Shown here piece after piece: positions 1 to 7,576 of a stretch of DNA of 21,110 nucleotides; positions within the stretch are counted from its first letter, which is position 1; the number at the start of each line of letters is the position of its first letter. Source of the DNA: an uncultured Eubacteriales bacterium (GTDB lineage: Bacteria > Bacillota > Clostridia > Christensenellales > Aristaeellaceae). Under the pieces are notes generated by a model. It was not told the origin of the DNA, made no database searches, and saw only the letters and a list, made by a program, of their open reading frames with translations. The stretch covers positions 1 through 21,110 of the forward strand of contig URJB01000040.1 in the NCBI GenBank assembly GCA_900548145.1, given 5' to 3'. The translations under genes and the position numbers were made by a program.

Positions 1-349
1 CAAAGGGCTTTCCGCTCGCCCTTTGGAAACCTTCGGGCACCGAAGCTGGCGAGAACCCCATGGGACACTAAATCCCCCTCCACAGCCAGAGTCGACGCAC
101 CAAGCCCCCCAGCAGCGAATCTTCTTACGGCATAGTTGTCGTACACCGATGCAGGCAGGGGGCTTTCCTCGGAGCAAACGATCGGCGCGGATCGCACTGC
201 CGTGCGCTCCGCTTGTTGGTTACCTGAACTTTAGATTGCTGTCTGCCATCGGCAGTCATACCCGCCGGGTTCACGATTTTCTTTCGGCTTCCCCCCGAAG
301 CCGCCAATCGCCCCGCCACGGCGGCGCTCCCTCCATCCCTCAACCGCTT
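1..349. other. gene-free G+C-rich stretch with many small hairpins
   Basis: I find no credible gene here: the open frames have no ribosome binding site and read as low-complexity Arg/Pro/Ser-rich protein. The stretch is dense in short perfect inverted repeats. Examples are CAAAGGGC (1-8) with GCCCTTTG (18-25), CTTCGG (31-36) with CCGAAG (40-45), CGATC (179-183) with GATCG (190-194), CTGCC (243-247) with GGCAG (251-255), and CGGCTTC (285-291) with GAAGCCG (297-303). CGGAGC (170-175) and GCTCCG (206-211) could close a branched structure around two inner hairpins. It may be a dispersed intergenic element or a structured RNA. That is inference, since the copy number cannot be seen here. Confidence 0.4.
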
Positions 350-396
350 TTTCCAAAAAGAAAACCTTCCGCCCCTTCATCGGAGCGGAAGGTTTT
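350..396 (-). terminator. intrinsic terminator of the flavodiiron gene
   Basis: A perfect 12-bp stem (361-372 with 385-396, arms AAAACCTTCCGC/GCGGAAGGTTTT) lies 14 bases past the stop codon of the minus-strand flavodiiron gene. On the minus strand it is followed by a T-rich run, TTTTCTTTTT, reading into 351-360. This is a textbook rho-independent terminator. Confidence 0.88.
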
Positions 397-409
397 CAAA
401 TCTGTTTTT

Positions 410-2206
410 TCAGGCTTGCGCCAGCGGCTCAAAATCCGCAACGCCGTGCTTGCACAGCGGGCAGATGAAATCATCCGGCAGCACGTCGCCCTCGTAGATG
501 TAGCCGCAGACCTTGCAGACGAAGCCGGTCTTGCCCTCCGTCTGGGGCTTGGGCTTGACGTGGTTCTGATAGTAAGTGTAGGTCATGGTCTCCCGGTCGC
601 TCATCACCCGCGCTTCGGTGACGGAGCAGATGAACATTCCGTGGGTGCCCAGATCCACATACTGCTCCACCTTCAGGGAAAACGCCGCGTTGATGTACTT
701 GGGCAGGATGGCCAGCCCGTTGTCCGAACGGATGGGCGCCATGCCGGCGAATTTGTCCGCTGCGCGGCCGCTCTGGAAGCCGAAGGTCTCAAAGACCTTG
801 AAGGGCGCGTCCACGGACAGGCAGTTCACGTTGAGAATGCCGGTCTGCTTGATGACGTGATGGGAATAGTTGGCCTTGTTGATGTTGACGGCAATACGGT
901 TGGGATTGTCGGAAACCTGCGTGACGGTGTTCACGATCAGGCCGTTGTCCCGCTTGCCGTCGTTGGACGTGACCACGTATAGACCATAGCCGATGCGGAA
1001 CAGGGCGCTCATGTCGTGCTTGTCGGCCATTTCGCTGTCCCGGGCCGCATATTCCCGGCAAAGCTCCTTCGCCAGCTCGCCCAGCTGCTCCCGATTTTCG
1101 GCGGACAGCGCGGAACGGATGGTCACCGGCGTGCCCACGAAGGTGATGTTCTTGCTCTTTTCGAACATGCCCTTCATCACCTTGGCGGCCAGCGGCGCCC
1201 AAGAGCCGTTTTCGATCAGCGCCACCGTGCGGTTCTGGTAGTTCCGCTCGGTCAGATGCTCGATAAAGGTGCGCATGAAGGGGAACACATCGGCGTTGTA
1301 GGTGGTGGTGGCCAGCACCAGCTTTCCGTAGCGGAATGCGTCCGCCACGGCCTGCGCCATGTCGCACCGGGCCAGATCGTGCACGACGACCTTCGGGCAG
1401 CCGCCCAGACGGAGCTTTTCGGCCAGCAGCTCGGCGGCCTTGCCGGTGTGGCCGTAAACGGAGGTGTAGGCGATCATCACGCCGTCGCTCTCCACCGCAT
1501 AGGAAGACCAGGTGTTGTACAGCTCCAGCGCTTCGGCCAGATTGTCCTCCACCACCGGGCCGTGCAGGGGGCAGATTTTTTCAATATCCAGCGCCGCGGC
1601 CTTTTTGAGCAGGTTCTGCACCTGCGCGCCGTACTTGCCCACGATGCCGATGTAGTACCGCCGGGCCTCGTCCGCCCAGTCCTCGCTCACGTCCAGCGCG
1701 CCGAACTTGCCGAAGCCGTCGGCGGAGAAAAGCACCTTGTCCGCGCTGTCGTAGGTGACCATGACCTCGGGCCAGTGCACCATGGGCGCGAACACGAAGG
1801 TCAGGGTATGTTTGCCCAGCGAAAGGGACTCGCCGTCCTTCACCACCACCTTGTTTTCGCACAGGCCAGGGCCGAAGAACTGGTCGATCATGGTGAAGGT
1901 CTTGGCGTTGGCCACCACCGCCGCCTCCGGGTAGGCGCTCAGAAAGCTGGCGATATTGGCGGAATGGTCAGGCTCCATATGCTGCACCACCAGATAGTCC
2001 GGCTTCCGCCCGCCCAGAATCAGGGCCAGATTGTCCAGCCATTCATGCTGGAAATGCCGGTCTACCGTGTCCATCACGGCGATCTTGTCATCTAGAATCA
2101 CGTAAGAATTATAGGCCATGCCGTTGGGCACGGTATACTGACCCTCGAACAAATCCACCTGATGGTCGTTTACGCCTGCGTAAAGAATATCCTTGGTGAT
2201 GAACAT
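410..2206 (-). CDS. flavodiiron protein with flavin reductase and rubredoxin domains (598 aa)
   Basis: Cytosolic oxygen (or nitric oxide) reductase protecting an anaerobe. Four domains are visible. A metallo-beta-lactamase-like diiron domain (about 1-240) carries H76-x-E78-x-D80-H81, then H144, D163 and H215 as the remaining expected iron ligands. A flavodoxin domain (about 242-385) has the FMN-loop-like YTSVYGHTGK. A flavin-reductase-like domain spans about 396-551. A C-terminal rubredoxin has Cys564, Cys567, Cys582 and Cys585 in CxxCG...CPLC. Having all three electron-transfer modules in one chain suggests electrons pass from NAD(P)H through flavin and rubredoxin to the diiron site; that path is inferred from the families. 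The reading frame stays open upstream, but the start at 2206 (MFITKD) has AAAGGA 8 bases before it. The alternative ATG at 2215 overlaps that site. It is monocistronic, with its own promoter and terminator. Confidence 0.93.
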   Translation of the reverse strand: MFITKDILYAGVNDHQVDLFEGQYTVPNGMAYNSYVILDDKIAVMDTVDRHFQHEWLDNLALILGGRKPDYLVVQHMEPDHSANIASFLSAYPEAAVVANAKTFTMIDQFFGPGLCENKVVVKDGESLSLGKHTLTFVFAPMVHWPEVMVTYDSADKVLFSADGFGKFGALDVSEDWADEARRYYIGIVGKYGAQVQNLLKKAAALDIEKICPLHGPVVEDNLAEALELYNTWSSYAVESDGVMIAYTSVYGHTGKAAELLAEKLRLGGCPKVVVHDLARCDMAQAVADAFRYGKLVLATTTYNADVFPFMRTFIEHLTERNYQNRTVALIENGSWAPLAAKVMKGMFEKSKNITFVGTPVTIRSALSAENREQLGELAKELCREYAARDSEMADKHDMSALFRIGYGLYVVTSNDGKRDNGLIVNTVTQVSDNPNRIAVNINKANYSHHVIKQTGILNVNCLSVDAPFKVFETFGFQSGRAADKFAGMAPIRSDNGLAILPKYINAAFSLKVEQYVDLGTHGMFICSVTEARVMSDRETMTYTYYQNHVKPKPQTEGKTGFVCKVCGYIYEGDVLPDDFICPLCKHGVADFEPLAQA

Positions 2207-2234
2207 AAGCCGCATCCTTTCTGTTCTATGGGAG

Positions 2235-2263
2235 TTTCCGGGGGGGAACAGCCCGCCCGGAAA
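2235..2263 (-). promoter_or_regulatory. leader hairpin of the flavodiiron mRNA
   Basis: A strong inverted repeat, TTTCCGGG (2235-2242) with CCCGGAAA (2256-2263), continues after one mismatch into GGG/CCC around a 5-base loop. It sits between the likely promoter and the Shine-Dalgarno site (2216-2221) of the flavodiiron gene. No T-run follows on either strand, so it is not a simple terminator. It could stabilise the mRNA or control translation, or be a protein-binding site. Confidence 0.5.
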
Positions 2264-2286
2264 GTGCATCTTTGGGGTACAAGTAA

Positions 2287-2314
2287 ATGATACCCATTTT
2301 TCCGAAAAGTGAAA
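2287..2314 (-). promoter_or_regulatory. possible promoter of the flavodiiron gene
   Basis: On the minus strand, TTTCAC (2314-2309) and TATCAT (2292-2287) are separated by 16 bp. The match to the sigma-A consensus is moderate. The position, about 80 bases upstream of the start codon, fits a leader containing the hairpin at 2235-2263. Confidence 0.4.
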
Positions 2315-2382
2315 CCATTTTTTCCACAGTTCCCGCACTTTTTCCATTGCCCAAAGCACTGCGTGCGCCATCTGTCCGCACA

Positions 2383-2411
2383 TTGACAGAGGGCGTTTCT
2401 TCCTCTACAAT
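2383..2411 (+). promoter_or_regulatory. sigma-A promoter of the capF-capG operon
   Basis: TTGACA (2383-2388) and TACAAT (2406-2411) are 17 bp apart, a near-perfect sigma-A promoter. It lies 41 bases before the capF start codon and reads away from the flavodiiron gene. Confidence 0.85.
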
Positions 2412-2451
2412 AGGTTGGATGAAATGTGACGCGATAAAGGAGGCTTTCCCT

Positions 2452-3600
2452 TTGAATATTTTGATCACCGGGGCTCGGGGCTTTATGGGCAAAAACCTGC
2501 GTTCCGCCCTGACGGGCCGGTACGGAGACGCGCACCGGCTGATGCTGCTGGACATGCCCCACACGGAGGAAGAACTGCTGGCCGCCGCGGCGGAAGCGGA
2601 TTTCGTCTTTCATCTGGCGGGCGTGAACCGGCCCACGGACCCGGCGGATTTTCAGAAAGGGAACGCCGATTTTACCCGGCAGCTGCTGACGCTGCTGAAA
2701 GAGCGCGGCAAGCGCCTACCGGTGCTGCTCAGCTCGTCCATTCAGGCGGCGCTGGAAAATCCCTATGGTCAGAGCAAATTGAGCGCCGAACAGGCCGTGG
2801 CGGACTATGGCCGGGAGACAGGCTCGGCGGTGTATCTTTACCGTCTGCCCAACGTATTCGGCAAATGGAGCCGCCCCAACTACAACAGTGCCGTAGCCAC
2901 CTTCTGCCATAACGTGGCCCGGGGCCTGCCCATTACGGTGAACGACCCTTCCGTAACGCTGCGGCTCGTCTATATCGACGACGTGGTAGAGGAGTTCCTC
3001 CGCGCCATGGAGGGCCAGCCCCACCGGGAAGGCGAATGGTGCACCGTGCAGCCCGTGCACGAAGTGAATCTGGGCCATATGGCCGAGCTGATCCAGTCCT
3101 TCCCCGGCCTGCGGGACAGCCTGACTGCCCCCGATCAGAGCGACCCGCTGGTAAAGAAGCTCTACGCCACCTACCTCAGCTTCCTGCCGCCGGAGGATTT
3201 CTCCCGGCCCACCGTCACCCACGCCGACCAGCGGGGCTCCTTCACGGAGCTTTTGCACATGGGCAGCCGGGGGCAGGTCAGCCTGAACGTGTCGAAGCCC
3301 CATATCACCAAGGGCGACCACTGGCACCAGACCAAACATGAAAAATTCATCGTGCTGCAGGGCGAGGGCGTGATCCGCTTCCGCAAGGTGGGGGACTCCA
3401 CGGTGATCGCCTACAAGGTCAGCGGCGAAAATCTCACGGTGGTGGATATTCCCACCGGCTACACCCACAGCATCGAAAACACCGGCGATACGGACATGCT
3501 CACCCTCATGTGGGCCAACGAAGTCTTCGACCCGGCACACCCTGACACCCTGCGTCTGCCCGTGCTGGAGACCCCTGCCGAAGCAAAGGAGAACGACTGA
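2452..3600 (+). CDS. capF: CapF/WbjC-type UDP-sugar reductase, SDR plus cupin (382 aa)
   Basis: Bifunctional enzyme of UDP-N-acetyl-L-fucosamine synthesis. In this family the cupin part epimerises, and the NADPH-dependent SDR part reduces, the keto-sugar made by CapE. The N-terminus has the dinucleotide-binding GxxGxxG (GARGFMG, 7-13). A serine cluster (94-96) and YGQSK (Y105, K109) form the SDR catalytic set. The C-terminal cupin (about 270-365) has H290, H292 and H296 in DHWHQTKHEKF and a later H339, expected metal ligands. The length matches the staphylococcal CapF class (about 370 aa). The start is TTG at 2452: AAAGGAGG (2436-2443) sits 8 bases before it, and NILITGARGFMG follows at once. 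Earlier in-frame codons would put the start inside the promoter. Its stop overlaps the capG start by one base. Confidence 0.88.
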   Translation: MNILITGARGFMGKNLRSALTGRYGDAHRLMLLDMPHTEEELLAAAAEADFVFHLAGVNRPTDPADFQKGNADFTRQLLTLLKERGKRLPVLLSSSIQAALENPYGQSKLSAEQAVADYGRETGSAVYLYRLPNVFGKWSRPNYNSAVATFCHNVARGLPITVNDPSVTLRLVYIDDVVEEFLRAMEGQPHREGEWCTVQPVHEVNLGHMAELIQSFPGLRDSLTAPDQSDPLVKKLYATYLSFLPPEDFSRPTVTHADQRGSFTELLHMGSRGQVSLNVSKPHITKGDHWHQTKHEKFIVLQGEGVIRFRKVGDSTVIAYKVSGENLTVVDIPTGYTHSIENTGDTDMLTLMWANEVFDPAHPDTLRLPVLETPAEAKEND

Positions 3601-4727
3601 TGAAAAAGCTGAAACTGATGACCATTCTGGGCACCCGGCCGGAGATCATCCGGCTGTCCGCCGTCATTCGCACCGCCGATCGGTATTTCGATCATATTCT
3701 GGTGCATACCGGCCAGAACTACGACCCCAACCTGAACGATATTTTCTTCAAGGAACTGGAGCTGCGGGCCCCGGACTACTATCTGGACGCGGTGGGCGGC
3801 GACCTAGGCGAGACCATGGGCAATATCATCGCAGCCAGCTACAAGGTCATTCAGAAGGAAAAGCCCGACGCGCTGCTGGTGCTGGGCGATACCAACTCCG
3901 CCCTGAGCGCCATTTCCGCCAAGCGGCTGAAGGTGCCGATCTTCCATATGGAGGCGGGCAACCGCTGTTGGGACTGGAACGTCAGCGAAATGATCAACCG
4001 CAAGATCGTGGATCATATTTCCGACATCAACATGCCCTACACCGAAAACAGCCGCCGCTACCTGCTCAGCGAGGGCATTGACGGCAAGACCATCTTCGTT
4101 ACCGGCTCCCCCATGCGGGAGGTGCTGAACCACGCCATGCCCGGCATTGAAAAAAGCGACGTGCTGGAACGGCTGGGATTGGAAAAGGGCAAATATATCC
4201 TCGTTTCCGCGCACCGGGAGGAAAACATTGATCTGGAAGACAATTTCTTCTCCCTGATGAACGCCATCAACCACATGGCGGAGACCTATCAGGTGCCGGT
4301 GATCTACTCCACCCATCCCCGCAGCCGGAAGTTCATCGAGCAGCGGCATTTCCAGTTCCATCCGCTGGTGCGCAGCCTGCCGCCCTTCGGTCTGTTCGAC
4401 TACAATCATTTGCAGATGAACAGTCTGGTGGTGCTGTCCGACAGCGGCACCCTCAGCGAGGAAAGCGCCATGCTGGGCTTCTGCGGCGTGCTGATCCGCA
4501 CCTCCACCGAGCGGCCCGAGGTGCTGGACAAGGGCACGGTGGTCATCGGCGGCATCACGCAGGAAAGCGTGCAGCAGGCCGCCGAGCTGGCCATCGCCAT
4601 GCAGGCCGCAGGGGAGCCCCGGGCCATGCCCCTGGATTACGAGGACGTGAACGTGGGCGCGAAGGTGGTCAAGCTCATTCAGAGCTACACCCCCATCGTC
4701 AACGAGACTGTCTGGCTGAAGCGATAA
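3600..4727 (+). CDS. capG: CapG/WbjD-type UDP-GlcNAc 2-epimerase family protein (375 aa)
   Basis: Non-hydrolysing epimerase of the WecB superfamily. As the partner of CapF it would convert UDP-N-acetyl-L-talosamine to UDP-N-acetyl-L-fucosamine, a capsule or O-polysaccharide precursor, in the cytosol. Family motifs are visible: LGTRPEIIRLS at the start, HTGQNYD, GDTNSALSA, HMEAGNRCWD, then SDSGTLSEES and TERPE near the C-terminus, corresponding to the UDP-binding site. The length is typical. ATG at 3600 overlaps the capF TGA, and AAAGGAG (3585-3591) lies 8 bases upstream, so the two are translationally coupled. Sequence alone does not exclude a plain UDP-GlcNAc 2-epimerase (WecB/MnaA). The CapF neighbour and the variant DSGTLSEES motif favour CapG. 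Confidence 0.87.
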   Translation: MKKLKLMTILGTRPEIIRLSAVIRTADRYFDHILVHTGQNYDPNLNDIFFKELELRAPDYYLDAVGGDLGETMGNIIAASYKVIQKEKPDALLVLGDTNSALSAISAKRLKVPIFHMEAGNRCWDWNVSEMINRKIVDHISDINMPYTENSRRYLLSEGIDGKTIFVTGSPMREVLNHAMPGIEKSDVLERLGLEKGKYILVSAHREENIDLEDNFFSLMNAINHMAETYQVPVIYSTHPRSRKFIEQRHFQFHPLVRSLPPFGLFDYNHLQMNSLVVLSDSGTLSEESAMLGFCGVLIRTSTERPEVLDKGTVVIGGITQESVQQAAELAIAMQAAGEPRAMPLDYEDVNVGAKVVKLIQSYTPIVNETVWLKR

Positions 4728-4748
4728 TGATTTCGGAGGAACGTTCCC

Positions 4749-6179
4749 TTGAATCAGTCAAAGAACCGCGCAAAGGAGCGCTGGGCCATGCTGCCCGTGA
4801 TTTTCGCTCTGGCATGGCCTACCATGCTGGAAGAGCTGATGCAGACGCTGGTGCAGTACATCGACACCGCCATGGTGGGGGCGCTGGGCACGGAGGCCAC
4901 CGCCGCCGTAGGGGCCACCAGCACCGTAGGCTGGATGGTGGGCAGCTCCATCTCCGCGCTGGGCGTCGGGTTTCTGGCTTACATTGCCAAAGCCTGCGGC
5001 GCAGGCCGGAAGCAGGAGGCCCATCAGGCCTCGGCGCAGGCCGCCATGGTGGCCTGCATCGTGGGCGCGCTCTTTACCGCGCTGACCCTGAGCCTGAGCC
5101 CCATGGTGCCGGTATGGATGCAGGTGGATCCCGCCATCCGGGAGCTGACCCACCGGTATTTCTTCATTCTGTATGTGCCCATGCTCTTCCGCACGGCCAG
5201 CATCCTCTTCGGCACGGTGCTGCGGGCTGCTGGCGACACCAAGACCCCCATGCGGGTGGGCGTATTGATGAACCTGATCAATATCGTGCTGAACTTCCTG
5301 CTGATTTATCCCAGCCGGGAGATCAGCCTGTTTTCCCACACCGTCAGCGTATACGGCGCGGGGATGGGCGTGGAGGGCGCGGCCATCGCCAGCGCCATTT
5401 CCTACACGGTCGGCGGCGTGCTGATTACGGCGGTGCTGTGGAGGCATCCTATGGTGTCGCCCAAGGGCTGCAGCCTGCGGCCCGACGGCCGGGTGCTTCG
5501 CCCCTGCCTGAAGGTGGCGCTGCCCAATATGCTGCAGCGCTTCGGCACCTCGCTGGGCTACGTGGTGTTCGCCTCCATGATCAACGCGCTGGGCCAGACG
5601 GCCACCGCCGCTCATACCATCGCCAATACGGTGGAGTCCGCCTTCTACATTCCCGGCTTCGGCATGCAGACCGCCGCCGCTACCCTGTCCGGCAACGCGC
5701 TGGGGGCTGGCGACAACGACCGCATGAAGCGGCTGGCCCGCACCATCCTGCCGCTGGAGGTGGGGCTGATGACCGTTTCCGGGGCCCTTTTGTTCGCCTT
5801 CGCCCGGCCCCTGATGGCGATGTTCTCCTCCGACGAGAGGGTCATCGCGCTGGGCAGCACCGTGCTGCGGATGGTGGCCGTCTCCGAGCCCTTCTACGGC
5901 GTGCCCATCGTCATCGAGGGCATGATGCAGGGCGTTGGGCGCACACTGATTCCCTTCCTGTTCAACCTGACGGGCATGTGGGGCGTACGCATCGCGGGCA
6001 CCTTCGTCTGCACCCGGCTTCTGGGGCTGGGGCTTCAGGCGGCGTGGGCCTGCATGATCGCCCACAACCTGCTGCTGTGCCTGCTGTTCAGCCTGCATTT
6101 CCGCCGGGGAACGTGGAATCCCCTGAACGCAAAGGGCGCGGGCGGCCAGCCTTGCCAAGAAACAGCAAATCGTGTATAA
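4749..6179 (+). CDS. MATE family multidrug/cation antiporter (476 aa)
   Basis: Integral membrane exporter, probably with the usual 12 transmembrane helices. It begins after a short basic N-terminus with a hydrophobic helix, MLPVIFALAWPTMLEELMQT, and DTAMVGALG and repeated small-residue-rich membrane segments follow. The two halves look alike (LMQTLVQYIDTAM near the start and ASMINALGQTATAAH at mid-protein), as expected for MATE proteins. The substrate cannot be predicted. The start is TTG at 4749 with GGAGGA (4735-4740) 8 bases upstream. It lies 21 bases after capG with no terminator between, so it is probably the third gene of that operon. Its stop codon lies inside the -10 element of the murA promoter. 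Confidence 0.88.
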   Translation: MNQSKNRAKERWAMLPVIFALAWPTMLEELMQTLVQYIDTAMVGALGTEATAAVGATSTVGWMVGSSISALGVGFLAYIAKACGAGRKQEAHQASAQAAMVACIVGALFTALTLSLSPMVPVWMQVDPAIRELTHRYFFILYVPMLFRTASILFGTVLRAAGDTKTPMRVGVLMNLINIVLNFLLIYPSREISLFSHTVSVYGAGMGVEGAAIASAISYTVGGVLITAVLWRHPMVSPKGCSLRPDGRVLRPCLKVALPNMLQRFGTSLGYVVFASMINALGQTATAAHTIANTVESAFYIPGFGMQTAAATLSGNALGAGDNDRMKRLARTILPLEVGLMTVSGALLFAFARPLMAMFSSDERVIALGSTVLRMVAVSEPFYGVPIVIEGMMQGVGRTLIPFLFNLTGMWGVRIAGTFVCTRLLGLGLQAAWACMIAHNLLLCLLFSLHFRRGTWNPLNAKGAGGQPCQETANRV

Positions 6180-6180
6180 T
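6152..6180 (+). promoter_or_regulatory. sigma-A promoter of murA, inside the end of the MATE gene
   Basis: TTGCCA (6152-6157) and TATAAT (6175-6180) are 17 bp apart. The -10 box contains the TAA stop (6177-6179) of the MATE gene, and transcription would start about 75 bases before the murA ATG. murA can thus be transcribed independently of the capF operon. Confidence 0.8.
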
Positions 6181-6264
6181 GAAAGCTGACACTTTTTGGA
6201 TACAATGACGCAGGAACCTCTGGACTGCGAAAAGAGGTGAGGGCGGCCCGCAGGGGCCCGCATT

Positions 6265-7536
6265 ATGGAAAGCAAGGACAAAATGCTGATCACCGGCGGC
6301 AATCCGCTGGTGGGGGAGATCACCGTCAGCGGTGGCAAAAACACGGCGGTGGCAGTGATCCCGGCGGCGCTTCTGTGCAACGAGCCCTGCACCATCGAAA
6401 ACCTGCCGGACATCGAGGACGTGCGGGCGCTGGTGGATATTCTGCGGGAACTGGGCGCGGAGGTGGACTACCGTCCCGGCCAGCGGATGGTGGTCAACGC
6501 GGCCAACGTGAAGGAATACCACGTTCCCTACCGGCAGACCCGCCGTCTGCGGGCCAGCTATTACTTGCTGGGGGCGCTGCTGGGCCGGGGAGGACGGGCC
6601 GAGGTGGCCTATCCCGGCGGCTGCAACATCGGCTCCCGCCCCATCGACCAGCATTTGAAGGGCTTTGAAACGCTGGGGGCCGCCATCGAGGATCGGGGCG
6701 GTGTGGTATACGCCAAGGCCGATCATCTGGTGGGCAACGACGTATTCTTCGATATGGTCACTGTGGGCGGCACCATCAACGTGCTGCTGGCCGCCGCCCG
6801 GGCCGAGGGCACCACGGTGATCTACAATGCGGCCAAGGAGCCCCACATCGTGGACTTGGCCAACTTTCTCAACAGCATGGGTGCGAAGATTCGCGGCGCG
6901 GGCACGGACGTGATCCGCGTGCGGGGTGTGCAGAACCTGCACGGCACCACCTATACCGTCATTCCCGACCAGATCGAGACGGGCACGCTGATGATCGCCG
7001 CCGCCGCCACCCGGGGCGACGTGGTCATCCACGGCTGCATTCCCACCCACATGGAGGCGCTGACCGCCAAACTGCTGGAAATGGGCGTGCGGGTAACGGA
7101 AAACGACGACAGCATCCGGGTCCGTCCTCAGGGCGTGCAGCGGGCCGTCAACGTGAAAACGCAGGTCTACCCCGGTTTCCCCACCGACCTGCAGCAGCCT
7201 ATGACCTCCCTTCTGTGCATGGCCAACGGCGTTTCCACCGTCAGCGAGACCATTTTCGAGCGCCGCTTCATGCATCTGGACGAGCTGCGGCGCATGGGCG
7301 CGCACATCAAGCTGATGGACCATTCCACCATCCTGATCGAGGGCGTGCGGGAGCTGTACGGCGCGCCCGTCACCGTCACCGACCTGCGGGCCGGTGCGGC
7401 GCTGATCGTGGCCGGGCTGATGGCCAAGGGCGTAACGGAGATTTACGAGACCTCCTACATCGACCGGGGCTATGAGCGCATCGAAGAAAAGCTCCGTTCC
7501 CTCGGCGCGGATATCCGCCGGGAAAAGCTGAGCTGA
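6265..7536 (+). CDS. murA: UDP-N-acetylglucosamine 1-carboxyvinyltransferase (423 aa)
   Basis: First committed step of peptidoglycan synthesis: transfer of enolpyruvate from PEP to UDP-GlcNAc in the cytosol. SGGKNTAV places the conserved Lys25-Asn26. The fosfomycin-target cysteine is C120 in GGCNIGSRP, with R125 following. FPTDLQQP carries the catalytic aspartate region. The length is normal for MurA. The ATG at 6265 has AGGGG (6252-6256) 8 bases upstream; a stronger AAGAGGTGAGGG lies about 20 bases away, too far to be optimal. Many Bacillota carry two MurA paralogues and I cannot tell which this is. The J-domain gene follows after 40 bases without a terminator. Confidence 0.95.
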   Translation: MESKDKMLITGGNPLVGEITVSGGKNTAVAVIPAALLCNEPCTIENLPDIEDVRALVDILRELGAEVDYRPGQRMVVNAANVKEYHVPYRQTRRLRASYYLLGALLGRGGRAEVAYPGGCNIGSRPIDQHLKGFETLGAAIEDRGGVVYAKADHLVGNDVFFDMVTVGGTINVLLAAARAEGTTVIYNAAKEPHIVDLANFLNSMGAKIRGAGTDVIRVRGVQNLHGTTYTVIPDQIETGTLMIAAAATRGDVVIHGCIPTHMEALTAKLLEMGVRVTENDDSIRVRPQGVQRAVNVKTQVYPGFPTDLQQPMTSLLCMANGVSTVSETIFERRFMHLDELRRMGAHIKLMDHSTILIEGVRELYGAPVTVTDLRAGAALIVAGLMAKGVTEIYETSYIDRGYERIEEKLRSLGADIRREKLS

Positions 7537-7576
7537 GTTACCCATTTGAACCCGTCAGGGCGGGGAGGGATGCAGT

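Noticed and set aside
125..343. 72-residue open frame on the minus strand in the left intergenic region
   Set aside because: It has no ribosome binding site, has low-complexity Arg/Ser/Pro composition and overlaps several hairpins, so it looks like a chance frame.
1016..2095. Long plus-strand open frame inside the flavodiiron gene
   Set aside because: It lies antisense to a well-supported gene. His/Gly/Val-rich composition is typical of the reverse reading of G+C-rich codons. Similar long antisense frames over capF, murA, murG, the phosphomutase and the wall protein were dropped for the same reason.
4727..6208. 493-residue frame overlapping the MATE gene in another phase
   Set aside because: It is rich in Arg, Gly, His and Pro without membrane segments or family motifs. 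The other frame encodes a clear MATE transporter with a good TTG start.
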